A stretch of 64,000 bases of DNA from Sphingobacterium zeae (GTDB lineage: Bacteria > Bacteroidota > Bacteroidia > Sphingobacteriales > Sphingobacteriaceae). Made by a program: the position numbers and the translations under genes. The stretch covers positions 5,518,001 to 5,582,000 of the forward strand of contig NZ_JAUTBA010000001.1 in the NCBI RefSeq assembly GCF_030818895.1, written 5' to 3'. Below, piece by piece: positions 8,500-17,304 of the stretch (positions are counted from its first letter, which is position 1; each line of letters starts with the position of its first letter). A model generated the notes under the pieces. It had not been told where the DNA came from and made no database searches. It was given only the letters and a program-made list of their open reading frames with translations.

Positions 8500-10089
8500 T
8501 TAATCTTTGATTTCCATCTTAAAGATATTTCCAACACGATCGGCTCCATATTGTATAATACTTCCGCCAATTAATAATGCCGGAAAACCCAACGATGACG
8601 TCGACTCTATGATTTTAATTGCACTGCCCTCAAAAGGTGACTGGTTATTATATTTTTGTAATAAAGTACCGTCCTTTTCCAATACCAGAAAGCTCGATCT
8701 CTTAATTGAATTATAGCTATCGAAGGTCCCCTGAGCTATGATCCGCCCATTATTCAGCATCTGTGCAAAGGTCACCAGCCCTGTGCTTATATCACCCAAA
8801 ACAAATTGATCATCAATACTACCATCCAGATTCATTACAGCAATCCCCTTTACTTTCCCATTTGCTCCCAAACCACTGAACACCCCTGCTATCAGAATTT
8901 TCTTTAGTTTTGCATTATAACTTACGTCAAATACACGATCAACTGTTCCACCTAAATTAAAGGAAGGATCTATGCTGCCATCTGCTTTAATACAGACGAT
9001 CCCTCGTGCAGGTTGACCATTGAAACTTGTAAATGGCCCTGTAACGATTACACGCTCGTTGTCAATCAATTCTGCATCAAAAATCGCCGCATTTGCTCCT
9101 ATATTATTTATCATATAGCTTGAATCCAACGATCCATCCGATTTCATGCGCATAATATGCTTTACTTTCGTACCAATTTGACGTTTATTTGCACGGGAGG
9201 AATAGGTATAATCGATCTTGTAGTGCGTGTCAAAATTCCCAACAGCTATGACACGATTATCTGATATGCCAAAGACTTTCGATACACTACCGGTAATTCC
9301 TGCGTTGAAAGTACATACCGTATCACGTGCATCGAGAGGATTTCCAGTGGTATTAATGACATCCACAACTTCAGAATCAACGGACCCATTGGGGTTAAGC
9401 CGAACAAGACCAAAGACATTTGTTTTATCGAACTTATTAAAGAATCCGCTTAACAAAAACTTCCCATCGCTCATTTTAGTTACCGAGTTTACATATCCAT
9501 TTGCGCCCTCACCAAAAGCCATTGCTGCTGAAGACTTTCCGTTACCATCAATAAAATGAATACCATTCCGAAAAATCTCTTTATCAACGGCTTCATTTTC
9601 AAAATTGGAAAATGCACCCGTCACAATATAACCGCCCGCATTTGGTAAAATATCCGTCACCATCGAGGAAAAGCCATTCACCATACCGTAGTTGACGTCT
9701 CTCGAAACATTCCCATCGATCCCTAGCCGCGGCCCATAAAAAACCTGCCCATCGGCTTCGATCTTCGCATCGCCCGAAGAAATTTGATCCGGTACCTTAA
9801 TAGTCACCAAAGAATCCTTTGCACTCACCACTTCCATTTTCGTATTATTGACATAGAAGTTAAGTTTGCCAAGATATGGCGCAATGCCTTTCACATAAAA
9901 GTCAACCAATTCCCCTGGTTTTGCAGTCCCTGGCTCCGAATAGCTTTTATAAAATCCAATGCCAAGCGATCCTTTTCCACCCGCATAAGGATCTGTGCCC
10001 AAGGCAATATCCTTACTGCAGGAACTTATTGCAAGACAGGACAACAAACCAAGCTGGTATCCTATTTTTGTTTTTAATCGTTTCATCAT
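8500..10089 (-). CDS. lipoprotein with IPT/TIG-like domain and delta-60 (DUF5122) repeats, DUF5008-like
   Basis: The 529-aa product has a lipoprotein signal (LAISSCSKDIA). Residues of about 40-125 resemble an IPT/TIG beta-sandwich (GELVDFYVKGIAPYLGKLNF, VTIKVPDQISSGDAKIEADG). The rest is a run of delta-60 beta-propeller repeats with the recurring pattern DGS-D-F, for example NPNGSVDSE, SDGSLDSSY, ADGSIDPSF and LDGSIDDQF, each followed by RVIVTGPFTSF or KKILIAGVFSG-type strands. No catalytic residues are visible. It follows the fasciclin gene by 12 bp within the PUL A operon and fills the slot that often holds a SusE/F-like surface binding protein. The DUF5008 label is from memory; the repeat assignment rests on the visible periodicity. 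Confidence 0.75.
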   Translation of the reverse strand: MMKRLKTKIGYQLGLLSCLAISSCSKDIALGTDPYAGGKGSLGIGFYKSYSEPGTAKPGELVDFYVKGIAPYLGKLNFYVNNTKMEVVSAKDSLVTIKVPDQISSGDAKIEADGQVFYGPRLGIDGNVSRDVNYGMVNGFSSMVTDILPNAGGYIVTGAFSNFENEAVDKEIFRNGIHFIDGNGKSSAAMAFGEGANGYVNSVTKMSDGKFLLSGFFNKFDKTNVFGLVRLNPNGSVDSEVVDVINTTGNPLDARDTVCTFNAGITGSVSKVFGISDNRVIAVGNFDTHYKIDYTYSSRANKRQIGTKVKHIMRMKSDGSLDSSYMINNIGANAAIFDAELIDNERVIVTGPFTSFNGQPARGIVCIKADGSIDPSFNLGGTVDRVFDVSYNAKLKKILIAGVFSGLGANGKVKGIAVMNLDGSIDDQFVLGDISTGLVTFAQMLNNGRIIAQGTFDSYNSIKRSSFLVLEKDGTLLQKYNNQSPFEGSAIKIIESTSSLGFPALLIGGSIIQYGADRVGNIFKMEIKD

Positions 10090-10101
10090 TATTCAGTAAA
10101 A

Positions 10102-10848
10102 TCAGTTAATTTGGTAAAACGCCAACTGTATATGCCCTGCCTCACTGGCAAAAAGAGATCCCACAAAACCCAAGGTGTGCTTTGAAAACTGCAAAACATG
10201 CAAAACACCATTGGTCGGTTGAATATCCGATGTTGCTACAGGTGCTGTAATAAACGGAGTCAAATACTCCTGTATATCACCTGGCAATGTTATTGAATAA
10301 GGGAAATTGAAATACAATTGGCGATAGCCTGCATATTTAATCACCTGATCATTTGAACGCACATCGTTAAACAAGACACCAATATTCATGTCAAAACCGT
10401 CATAATTTTTGTAAACCCCACCTGGATATGCTGCCAGATTGATGGTATCAATCTGTGTAAAATCCTTCGACAAGTATTTTCCTTTGAGAATGTATTGTCC
10501 AAGATATTTACGCCAGACCTGCGGTTTGATCTGTTCCAATTTCGTTATCGTATCCTGGCCTGAGACATATAATGTTCGGTTGAGCCGCCAAACAGCTTTT
10601 AGGATTGTTGGATCCGGAGGGGCAAAAAAAGTCACTTCTTCCTTTTTTAACACCTCATCCAATTTTGAAATTTTTAACGCGACCATCAACGTATCGAACA
10701 GATCGGGACGCGTCTCCAGGTACTGCCAAACCGTACCATCGAATTTTACATTATGAACTCCAGTATCGATAAAATCATCTTTTTTACAAGCGACTACGCC
10801 TAGTATCATCACTGTCAAAAACAGAGTTAGTTTTAATAAGCTTTTCAT
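10102..10848 (-). CDS. fasciclin (FAS1) domain lipoprotein, PUL A copy 2
   Basis: The 248-aa product has a lipobox at Cys21 (LGVVACKKDD) and one FAS1 domain: TVWQYLETRPDLFDTLMVALKISKLDEVLKKEEVTFFAPPD at the N-terminal half and the TNGVLHVLQFSKHTLGF ending. FAS1 domains mediate adhesion or ligand binding and have no known catalysis. The gene follows its susD by 13 bp. All three SusC/SusD pairs in this window are followed directly by such a gene, so FAS1 appears to be a working part of the uptake complex rather than a passenger; that is inference. The family assignment is secure. Confidence 0.85.
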   Translation of the reverse strand: MKSLLKLTLFLTVMILGVVACKKDDFIDTGVHNVKFDGTVWQYLETRPDLFDTLMVALKISKLDEVLKKEEVTFFAPPDPTILKAVWRLNRTLYVSGQDTITKLEQIKPQVWRKYLGQYILKGKYLSKDFTQIDTINLAAYPGGVYKNYDGFDMNIGVLFNDVRSNDQVIKYAGYRQLYFNFPYSITLPGDIQEYLTPFITAPVATSDIQPTNGVLHVLQFSKHTLGFVGSLFASEAGHIQLAFYQIN

Positions 10849-10861
10849 CTTTCTTCCTTTC

Positions 10862-12364
10862 TTAATTCCAATAATTGTTTAAACGCATATAAGGATTGTT
10901 GTTCATTGCAGACTTATCAATAGGCCATGTCCATCCACCAGCATTAAATGCGCCTACCGACATCGGTGCCATAGTATACTCCGTATTCATGACCTTCTTG
11001 GTCCGAACCAAATCATAATAAAAGTTGCCCTCACCTAACAGTTCACGAACTCGCTCCCACCAGATTGCATCTTTGAGATCATCCCCTGAAACCGAAATTT
11101 CAGAAGCATCGGCGCGTTTACGAATAACGTTGACTACTGTACGCGCTTCCTCGTCGCGATTTAATTCTGCTAAGGCTTCTGCCCGCAAAAGGATTGGATC
11201 AGAATAGCGAAATATCATCTGATTATCATCCGGATTGTTGTCCTCTCCTTCTTCCATAAATACATTGGAGAATTTCAAACATTGGAAATCACCGTTCGTC
11301 GAATAAATATCCTTATCAAACCAATAGGTTTTACGTAGGTCAGCTTCTGCGACAGGATACATTTTTTCCATAAATTTCGGATCATAGTAAATATAGGATT
11401 TCGATGTTACCTTATTTGGAGCATGTAACACATAATCCGAATAAGAAGCTGATAAATGGAAGCTCTCACCATAGTTAAAATTTTGTACAATTTCAAATAA
11501 ACCTTCTCTGGTACGGCCTTTGAAAATTTCCTTGGTTCGTTTTAGATCGAGTAATTCGTAAGCCCCTCCGTTCTCCTCCATCAGTTCTTTTCCCAACGCA
11601 GCTACTTTCTCATAGTTGATGGATTTATCTTCTGTTGTAAAACCAGCAATCCACATATTAATATGCATATTCAATGCAAGGGCACTACCACGCATAGCTT
11701 TAACAGCAATTACAGAAGGATCATCGTAAGTCCAGGGAAGATCTTTATAAGTTGCATCAAGGTCGGCCGAAATATTTTTCAACACAGTCACCATGTTCGT
11801 TCGCGGCAATGGGTTGGTGTTCACATCCGTATAGTAAGGCACATCACCATAGAGACGTACCATAAAAAAGTAGGCCAAAGAGCGAAGAAAGATCGCCTCT
11901 GCCTTATAGGCGCTCTTTTGACGCTCAGACAAAAACGGCATATCTTTATTATCCAGCTGATAGCAAACAATATTTGCATTTTGGACCATTTTATAAAAAG
12001 TGTCCCATTTCGTTATTCTTGGAAAACCGAAATAGGAAAAATCATTTTCACGGGCAAAAATCATAGACAGATTGTTATTCCGCAAATAGGCAATATAATC
12101 CCGGCCTGATCCACTTGTCGCACTAGTACGATTAGTCGGTGCGCAACGCAAGTCGCCAGACGCTGGAAAGAAAATATTCGTCATGGTTGCTTCCCGGAAT
12201 GTAGAATAGATTCCACCCATATATTGCTCGACATCCCCCTTATTGGTCCAGTAATTATTACCTGTTAATTTATCAATCTGTGTAATATTCAAGAAATCCT
12301 TACCACAGGAGCCTAGTATCAAACTAGCTCCAAGTAATGCTGTATATATAAACTTTCTTTTCAT
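10862..12364 (-). CDS. SusD/RagB family outer-membrane nutrient-binding lipoprotein, PUL A copy 2
   Basis: The 500-aa product has a lipobox (LILGSCGKDFLNITQ) and typical SusD features: YWTNKGDVEQYMGGIYSTF near the N-terminus, YKAEAIFLRSLAYFFMVRLYGDVPYY in the TPR-like helical part, FRYSDPILLRAEALAELNRDEEARTVVNVIRKRA, and the C-terminal WWERVRELLGEGNFYYDLVR. SusD proteins form the lid over the matching SusC pore and bind the incoming oligosaccharide or peptide. The gene follows its susC (12377-15547) by 12 bp. The ligand cannot be told from sequence. Confidence 0.95.
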   Translation of the reverse strand: MKRKFIYTALLGASLILGSCGKDFLNITQIDKLTGNNYWTNKGDVEQYMGGIYSTFREATMTNIFFPASGDLRCAPTNRTSATSGSGRDYIAYLRNNNLSMIFARENDFSYFGFPRITKWDTFYKMVQNANIVCYQLDNKDMPFLSERQKSAYKAEAIFLRSLAYFFMVRLYGDVPYYTDVNTNPLPRTNMVTVLKNISADLDATYKDLPWTYDDPSVIAVKAMRGSALALNMHINMWIAGFTTEDKSINYEKVAALGKELMEENGGAYELLDLKRTKEIFKGRTREGLFEIVQNFNYGESFHLSASYSDYVLHAPNKVTSKSYIYYDPKFMEKMYPVAEADLRKTYWFDKDIYSTNGDFQCLKFSNVFMEEGEDNNPDDNQMIFRYSDPILLRAEALAELNRDEEARTVVNVIRKRADASEISVSGDDLKDAIWWERVRELLGEGNFYYDLVRTKKVMNTEYTMAPMSVGAFNAGGWTWPIDKSAMNNNPYMRLNNYWN

Positions 12365-12376
12365 GAGATTTTCATA

Positions 12377-15300
12377 TTAAAATTGTACACTGACCCCCAA
12401 TGAATAGGTTCTTTTGCTTGGATAGCCGTTGGATCCATCCCTTCCTACGCCAGTCACCAACTCCGGATCAGGTCCCGAATAATTGCTGAAGGTGAAGATA
12501 TTACTCGCAGTAAAGTTGAGTCGTGCAGAAGTCAAACCATAACGCTTCAACCACATCCTGTTAAAATTGTAGCCTACTGTCGCGGAGCTTAATTTCAACC
12601 ATGAACCATCTTCCAGAAACATGGTCGAATTGTAACGGTATGGATTATAAAGAGACAAACGTGTAAAATCAGATACATTCGGGTAATCTGCATTATCACC
12701 CAACTGACGCCATACATTGTAAGCATCCAATGGAACATAAGCGCCTGGAACATATTTCAAATCGCCCTCTTTAATCCCTGTTGGTCTATCGTAATTACGA
12801 AAACGGTCTGCCAGGGCAGTGTTCAAAATATCCCGATCCAAGGTATAATTGATCTGCGTACGCAAAGACCAATTTTTATAACGCGTATATAAACTAAACC
12901 CGCCAGTTACTTTTGGCTGCGCATCACCAACGAATATTAAGTCATTCTCATCTAAAATGTAATCGCCATTCAGATCCGTAAAAATGGGATCCCCTGCACG
13001 GAAGTATTTCCCATCTGAAAGTGGGCCACCTGCGCGGTACCGCTGTCCCGTCAATGGATTCACTGGGACCTCATCATCCGATTTGTATACCCCCTTATAA
13101 TCGTATAAAACGAAAGTAAGCGGATTTCTTCCCAATCTAAAAAGTTGTGGCAGATCGAATCCTGAGTCGTCTGCTTGTATTAATTGTCTAGCCCCATCAG
13201 GCAATGCCGTTGTAAAACCTCTATTCAAAGCAAATGTCGCTGTACCTGTAAAGTCCCAATCTTGATTCTGAAAACGCGGCCGCACATTAATTGTCAATTC
13301 ATGCCCCATATTAACCATTGCGGCTTCATTTGTCAGTACATTTTCAAAAGCATTATGGTTAGCGATCGCTTTCGAGCGCAAGATTTTATCGGACTGCTTG
13401 TAATAGGTCTCATAAGTAACGTATAAGGCACTGTTGAAAAAACCGAGTTCAGCAGCCATAGACCATTGTGTTGTGGTCTGCGGAACGAGTCCTGTATTTG
13501 GTGCATTCTTTAGATCAAGGGAGGTTGTTGGCCGATTGTTATAACGGCCGTCATCGACCTTATACCATCCATATAGATCGGCCACGGTTCCTGTTGGGGA
13601 AATCGTACGACCTACCGATCCACGCAAGAAACCAGTATCCCACCAGTCCAGATTTTTCATAAAATTTTCTTTCTTAAAATTCCAACGAAAACCGACCGAA
13701 GGATTGGATGACCACGGGGACGTTCCTCCAGTAACGGAAGTACCATCAACGCGGTAAGTCAGGTCAAGAATATATTTTGAATCGTAGTTGTAAGAGAAAT
13801 TACCAGCATACGCAATAGAACGGAAATTAGAAAGATTATTAAGTAAACCCCCTAAAGTTTTACGTGTGTCGTAACTAATACCTGTTTGGAATTGATCGTT
13901 GGCAGTTCCCCTAAACTTATTCAGATTTTCAGAAGATGACGAAATTTCCATTTCTGAGAATCCATAGACATTGATCATATGTTTTTCACCAAACGTTTTA
14001 ACCCAGGATAATAGGTTCCGGTTATACACCTTACTCTTGTTCTGATAATAACCATATACCTCTGAGCTATTTCCTAGTAATAATTCAGGTGTAAATCGAT
14101 CTTTTGTTGCAGTTGTATAATTGTAATTAAAGGTAGTAGTTGCTCTTAATCCTTTAATAGGTTCATATTGCAATTCGATTTGAGCAACGTAATTTCCAGT
14201 TTTATTGTCATCGTTTACATTTAGTGCAGACAGTGCATCCATGCTACCCGAATAGAGTGACGGAGCAGGGTACAAGGAAGTTGTATTGGCAGACTTTCCA
14301 ACCCCAGTCTGCATTGTTGCGTTACCACTTCCCATTCGATTTTGTCCTAAATTGGCATTCACATTGGCCATCATCCGAAAGCGGTCATTGGGTTCATATT
14401 GCATATTGGACTGTACCGTATATCGCTTGAATCCTGTATTTGCGATGATACCATTTTCATCGTAATAATTCATATTCACTTTATAATTAAACACGCGCTC
14501 TCCACCCGAGATGTTCACATTATGTGTCTGATTATAGGTATTGCGATAGAAATAGGATTGCCAGTCCGTCGAATTGTTGTAATACGGATTTAAACTATCT
14601 GCCAGCATCGGAGAATCATTAATCCGCTGAATCGCCGCTGCTAGCGTAGAATCATTCATTAAAATTTGTTCTATCCGAACCATGCGTTCACCCCGACCTC
14701 CAATTACTTTACGTAAGGGAGGCACCGCACTCATAAATCCTTGAAATTGATATTGTACTAGTGGAATTTTTGAGTTTCCTCTTTTAGTCCGTACCTGAAT
14801 AACGCCATATGCGCCACGTGAGCCATAAAGCGCTGTGGCCTGTGCATCCTTCATTACCGTGATATCTTCTATATCTTCTGGTGGAATCATCGAGATGGGC
14901 GAAACGCCGGGCCCTGCTGTTTCAAAGCCATACTCGTATCCAGAGTTGTCATCAATAGGAACTCCATCGATGACAAATAAAGGTGAAGTTGGGGTTAAAA
15001 AGGTATTATCACCACTACCAGATACATTAAAATTCGAAATACCGCGTACAGCAATTGATCCGCGCATTCCCGGGCTACCCGTATTATTCTGGATATTCAT
15101 CCCCGCGACCTTACCCTGTAAAAGATCCACAAAATTTCCTGAGGGAATATCTTGAATTTCCTTTCCTGAAATGGTCACAACGGACCCCGTTAATGTTTCC
15201 CGTTTCCGTTGCTGATAACCTACAACCACTGTTTCTTCAAGTTCATGTGTAGTCATCTGCATCACGATATTGTATTCTTTTTTTGAATCGCTTACGGCTT

Positions 15301-15547
15301 GTCTAACCGTAGCATATCCCTGATAAGAAAATAACATAACACCTTGTGCGGGCACCGAAATAACAAAGCGTCCATCGTCTCCCGTTTTGCCCAGATCCCT
15401 TTTTGGAGATTCCAGTTTAATGGATACTCCCGCCAGAGGCCTATTATCATTCCCTTTTACCGTCCCCTTAATCATCGTGGACTGTGCCATTACATTATTG
15501 GTTAGCACATGGGTAAAAAAGAGTATTAGTATACATAATTGTTTCAT
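12377..15547 (-). CDS. SusC/RagA family TonB-linked outer-membrane transporter, PUL A copy 2
   Basis: The 1056-aa product has a signal peptide ending near residue 22 (NNVMAQS). A carboxypeptidase-regulatory-like domain follows (IKGTVKGNDNRPLAGVSIKLES, residues about 27-105), then the TonB box-like ETVVVGYQ, the plug with LLQGKVAGMNIQNNTGSPGM and DAQATALYGSRGAYGVIQVRTKRG, and a long beta-barrel ending in the aromatic YSLGVSVQF. This is the full standard SusC layout, in contrast to the susC at the head of the operon. It begins 29 bp after the DUF5007-like gene, so the second susC/susD module has no obvious promoter of its own. It imports ligands using TonB energy. Confidence 0.95.
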   Translation of the reverse strand: MKQLCILILFFTHVLTNNVMAQSTMIKGTVKGNDNRPLAGVSIKLESPKRDLGKTGDDGRFVISVPAQGVMLFSYQGYATVRQAVSDSKKEYNIVMQMTTHELEETVVVGYQQRKRETLTGSVVTISGKEIQDIPSGNFVDLLQGKVAGMNIQNNTGSPGMRGSIAVRGISNFNVSGSGDNTFLTPTSPLFVIDGVPIDDNSGYEYGFETAGPGVSPISMIPPEDIEDITVMKDAQATALYGSRGAYGVIQVRTKRGNSKIPLVQYQFQGFMSAVPPLRKVIGGRGERMVRIEQILMNDSTLAAAIQRINDSPMLADSLNPYYNNSTDWQSYFYRNTYNQTHNVNISGGERVFNYKVNMNYYDENGIIANTGFKRYTVQSNMQYEPNDRFRMMANVNANLGQNRMGSGNATMQTGVGKSANTTSLYPAPSLYSGSMDALSALNVNDDNKTGNYVAQIELQYEPIKGLRATTTFNYNYTTATKDRFTPELLLGNSSEVYGYYQNKSKVYNRNLLSWVKTFGEKHMINVYGFSEMEISSSSENLNKFRGTANDQFQTGISYDTRKTLGGLLNNLSNFRSIAYAGNFSYNYDSKYILDLTYRVDGTSVTGGTSPWSSNPSVGFRWNFKKENFMKNLDWWDTGFLRGSVGRTISPTGTVADLYGWYKVDDGRYNNRPTTSLDLKNAPNTGLVPQTTTQWSMAAELGFFNSALYVTYETYYKQSDKILRSKAIANHNAFENVLTNEAAMVNMGHELTINVRPRFQNQDWDFTGTATFALNRGFTTALPDGARQLIQADDSGFDLPQLFRLGRNPLTFVLYDYKGVYKSDDEVPVNPLTGQRYRAGGPLSDGKYFRAGDPIFTDLNGDYILDENDLIFVGDAQPKVTGGFSLYTRYKNWSLRTQINYTLDRDILNTALADRFRNYDRPTGIKEGDLKYVPGAYVPLDAYNVWRQLGDNADYPNVSDFTRLSLYNPYRYNSTMFLEDGSWLKLSSATVGYNFNRMWLKRYGLTSARLNFTASNIFTFSNYSGPDPELVTGVGRDGSNGYPSKRTYSLGVSVQF

Positions 15548-15576
15548 AATTCTTAAGCTAAGTTAACCGGTCACTA

Positions 15577-16614
15577 TCAATCAAATTTTGGCGCTTCATG
15601 TGGAAATCGGAACTGAATCTCCCAATCTCCCTCTTCATATATTGCAAACGGAATGGCAAACGCACATAATTCCAAATAGCCAAGATTCCCTTTTCTTCTA
15701 TACCCAAATACCAAGTAGGCTGCGGTTCCGTTGGCAAGTGTATACGCTGTCTCTACGCGGGCCAAAGGAATCGGGTAAGCAACATCATAAACTACCTTCT
15801 TATCGACCACCCTTGGATTAAATCCATGAACCAGCTTCGGCCAATCGGTCTCACTAAACTTGGCGGGATCTATTGGATTGTTTAATGAATCCAAAAAACT
15901 GATCGTCAACGTTTTTGTTCCCTTTCCTGTATTTTCGGTTTTATTCATATAAACTCGAATATCAGCGGGGCCTAATGGTCTTCCTGTACGCTCGCCAATC
16001 ATATTCGACACAATAGCATTGGTATAGGGGTAAGAAGACGAACCTGTAATTGGATCCTCAATACTCGGTTCATAAGGTTGCTCACGAAAAGGCTTTAATT
16101 TAAAATTACGCAAGTAACGGCGTCCGCCAGAATTGCTGACTTCAATATCGAATACATAGCCCGAATCTGGCTGTGCTTTAACAAAAGCCGAGCGGGCAGA
16201 TTGCCCCCAAAAGTTGATATTGCCCGAATGTTCGAGAATTTCTAATAAGGGGCGGTACTCAATTTTTCTTTTCGCTTCGATCTCCGCGATACTTTTTTCC
16301 AAACCTGTATAGGCCTCTTTCCAGACTTTGACTGGAAATTTATCATTAAACACTGTCGCAGGTTCCCCATCTAAATCGCGTACATTGACAATCTTAAAGC
16401 TTAAGGGCTGTGAGGTATTCTGTCCAATGCTGACAATATTGTTGTAAAAAGTATTTCTACCTAGCAGCGGGGTGAACTCTTTTGTATTATATACGATATC
16501 CTCGCCTAAAGAATCTTGATCGGTAGGTATGTTTTTTTTACACGCTCCCAGGACCAATAATCCCAGACAAAACATCCCTATATTTCTTATGGAAGTATAA
16601 AATTTCATCTTCAT
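15577..16614 (-). CDS. DUF5007-like lipoprotein, PUL A
   Basis: The 345-aa product has a lipobox (LLVLGACKKNIPTDQDSLGED). It shares layout and motifs with the PUL B protein at 38767-39756: an N-terminal segment on binding-site positions (FTPLLGRNTFYNN), PVKVWKEAYTGLEKSIAEIEAKR, a GYVFDIEVSNSGGRRYLRNFKLKP strand pair and a C-terminal beta-rich half. No enzyme motif is visible. In both operons it follows the fasciclin gene within 6 bp. A surface ligand-binding role beside SusC/SusD/FAS1 is plausible. The DUF5007 name is from memory and should be treated as tentative. Confidence 0.7.
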   Translation of the reverse strand: MKMKFYTSIRNIGMFCLGLLVLGACKKNIPTDQDSLGEDIVYNTKEFTPLLGRNTFYNNIVSIGQNTSQPLSFKIVNVRDLDGEPATVFNDKFPVKVWKEAYTGLEKSIAEIEAKRKIEYRPLLEILEHSGNINFWGQSARSAFVKAQPDSGYVFDIEVSNSGGRRYLRNFKLKPFREQPYEPSIEDPITGSSSYPYTNAIVSNMIGERTGRPLGPADIRVYMNKTENTGKGTKTLTISFLDSLNNPIDPAKFSETDWPKLVHGFNPRVVDKKVVYDVAYPIPLARVETAYTLANGTAAYLVFGYRRKGNLGYLELCAFAIPFAIYEEGDWEIQFRFPHEAPKFD

Positions 16615-16618
16615 GATG

Positions 16619-17290
16619 CTAGTTGTTTAAGAGTTTGGCCAATTTGCTGAATCCAAAATTATGGCTAGGTGCCAAAATATGCAGCATACCATTGGTTGTT
16701 CGGATATTGACAACAGATGTATTACTTTCTTGCCAATACCTTTTAAATATGGAGTTGTTCATATCACTGAGTACAAGCTGCTGCTGTCCCCCGCCAACGA
16801 TTCCAGAGGCGGAAGTAACTTTATATTGTATGCTCATCCGATATTTATCAATAGAAAGTACTTCTTTTCCTTCAACAAAATCTCGTAAAGCATCGGTATC
16901 ATAGATTCCATCAAAAGCATAGTGATAGGTCAAGGTGTCCAAAATAGTTTTTGGAATATCTTCCAGATACATTTTTGAGCGATTTGAGGCTTGACGCACG
17001 GCATTTAACGCATCAATTGCATTAGTAAAACTATTATTTGTCGAAGCAAAGAATGTCGTTTTTTCCGACACATTACCAAGCTTTGCCCGCAAATCCGGCA
17101 CACGTTCCAAGACCAATAACAGGGAGTCATAGGTTGATCCCTGCTCCTCCAGAAATTGCAGGGTCGTACCTTTGTACTCCGTATATTTCAGGCTATAGTT
17201 TTCATAATAGGTGTTCCCTTTTTTACAAGCGGTAAATCCAAGTAGGATGCATAGCAACAAACATCCTATATAGTATATTCTTCTCATCAT
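16619..17290 (-). CDS. fasciclin (FAS1) domain lipoprotein, PUL A copy 1
   Basis: I start this gene at the tandem ATGs at 17290/17287 (MMRRIYYIG), because the longer frame to 17371 would overlap the preceding susD and spoil the signal peptide. The lipobox is ILLGFTACKKGN. The FAS1 domain shows TTLQFLEEQGSTYDSLLLVLERVPDLRAKL, KTTFFASTNNSFTNAI and the closing TNGMLHILAPSHNFGFSKL. It overlaps nothing, lies 14 bp after susD and 4 bp before the DUF5007-like gene. Role as for the other FAS1 lipoproteins here: adhesion or ligand capture at the cell surface, inferred from family and context. Confidence 0.82.
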   Translation of the reverse strand: MMRRIYYIGCLLLCILLGFTACKKGNTYYENYSLKYTEYKGTTLQFLEEQGSTYDSLLLVLERVPDLRAKLGNVSEKTTFFASTNNSFTNAIDALNAVRQASNRSKMYLEDIPKTILDTLTYHYAFDGIYDTDALRDFVEGKEVLSIDKYRMSIQYKVTSASGIVGGGQQQLVLSDMNNSIFKRYWQESNTSVVNIRTTNGMLHILAPSHNFGFSKLAKLLNN

Positions 17291-17304
17291 GGTTAGTGCT
17301 TTGG

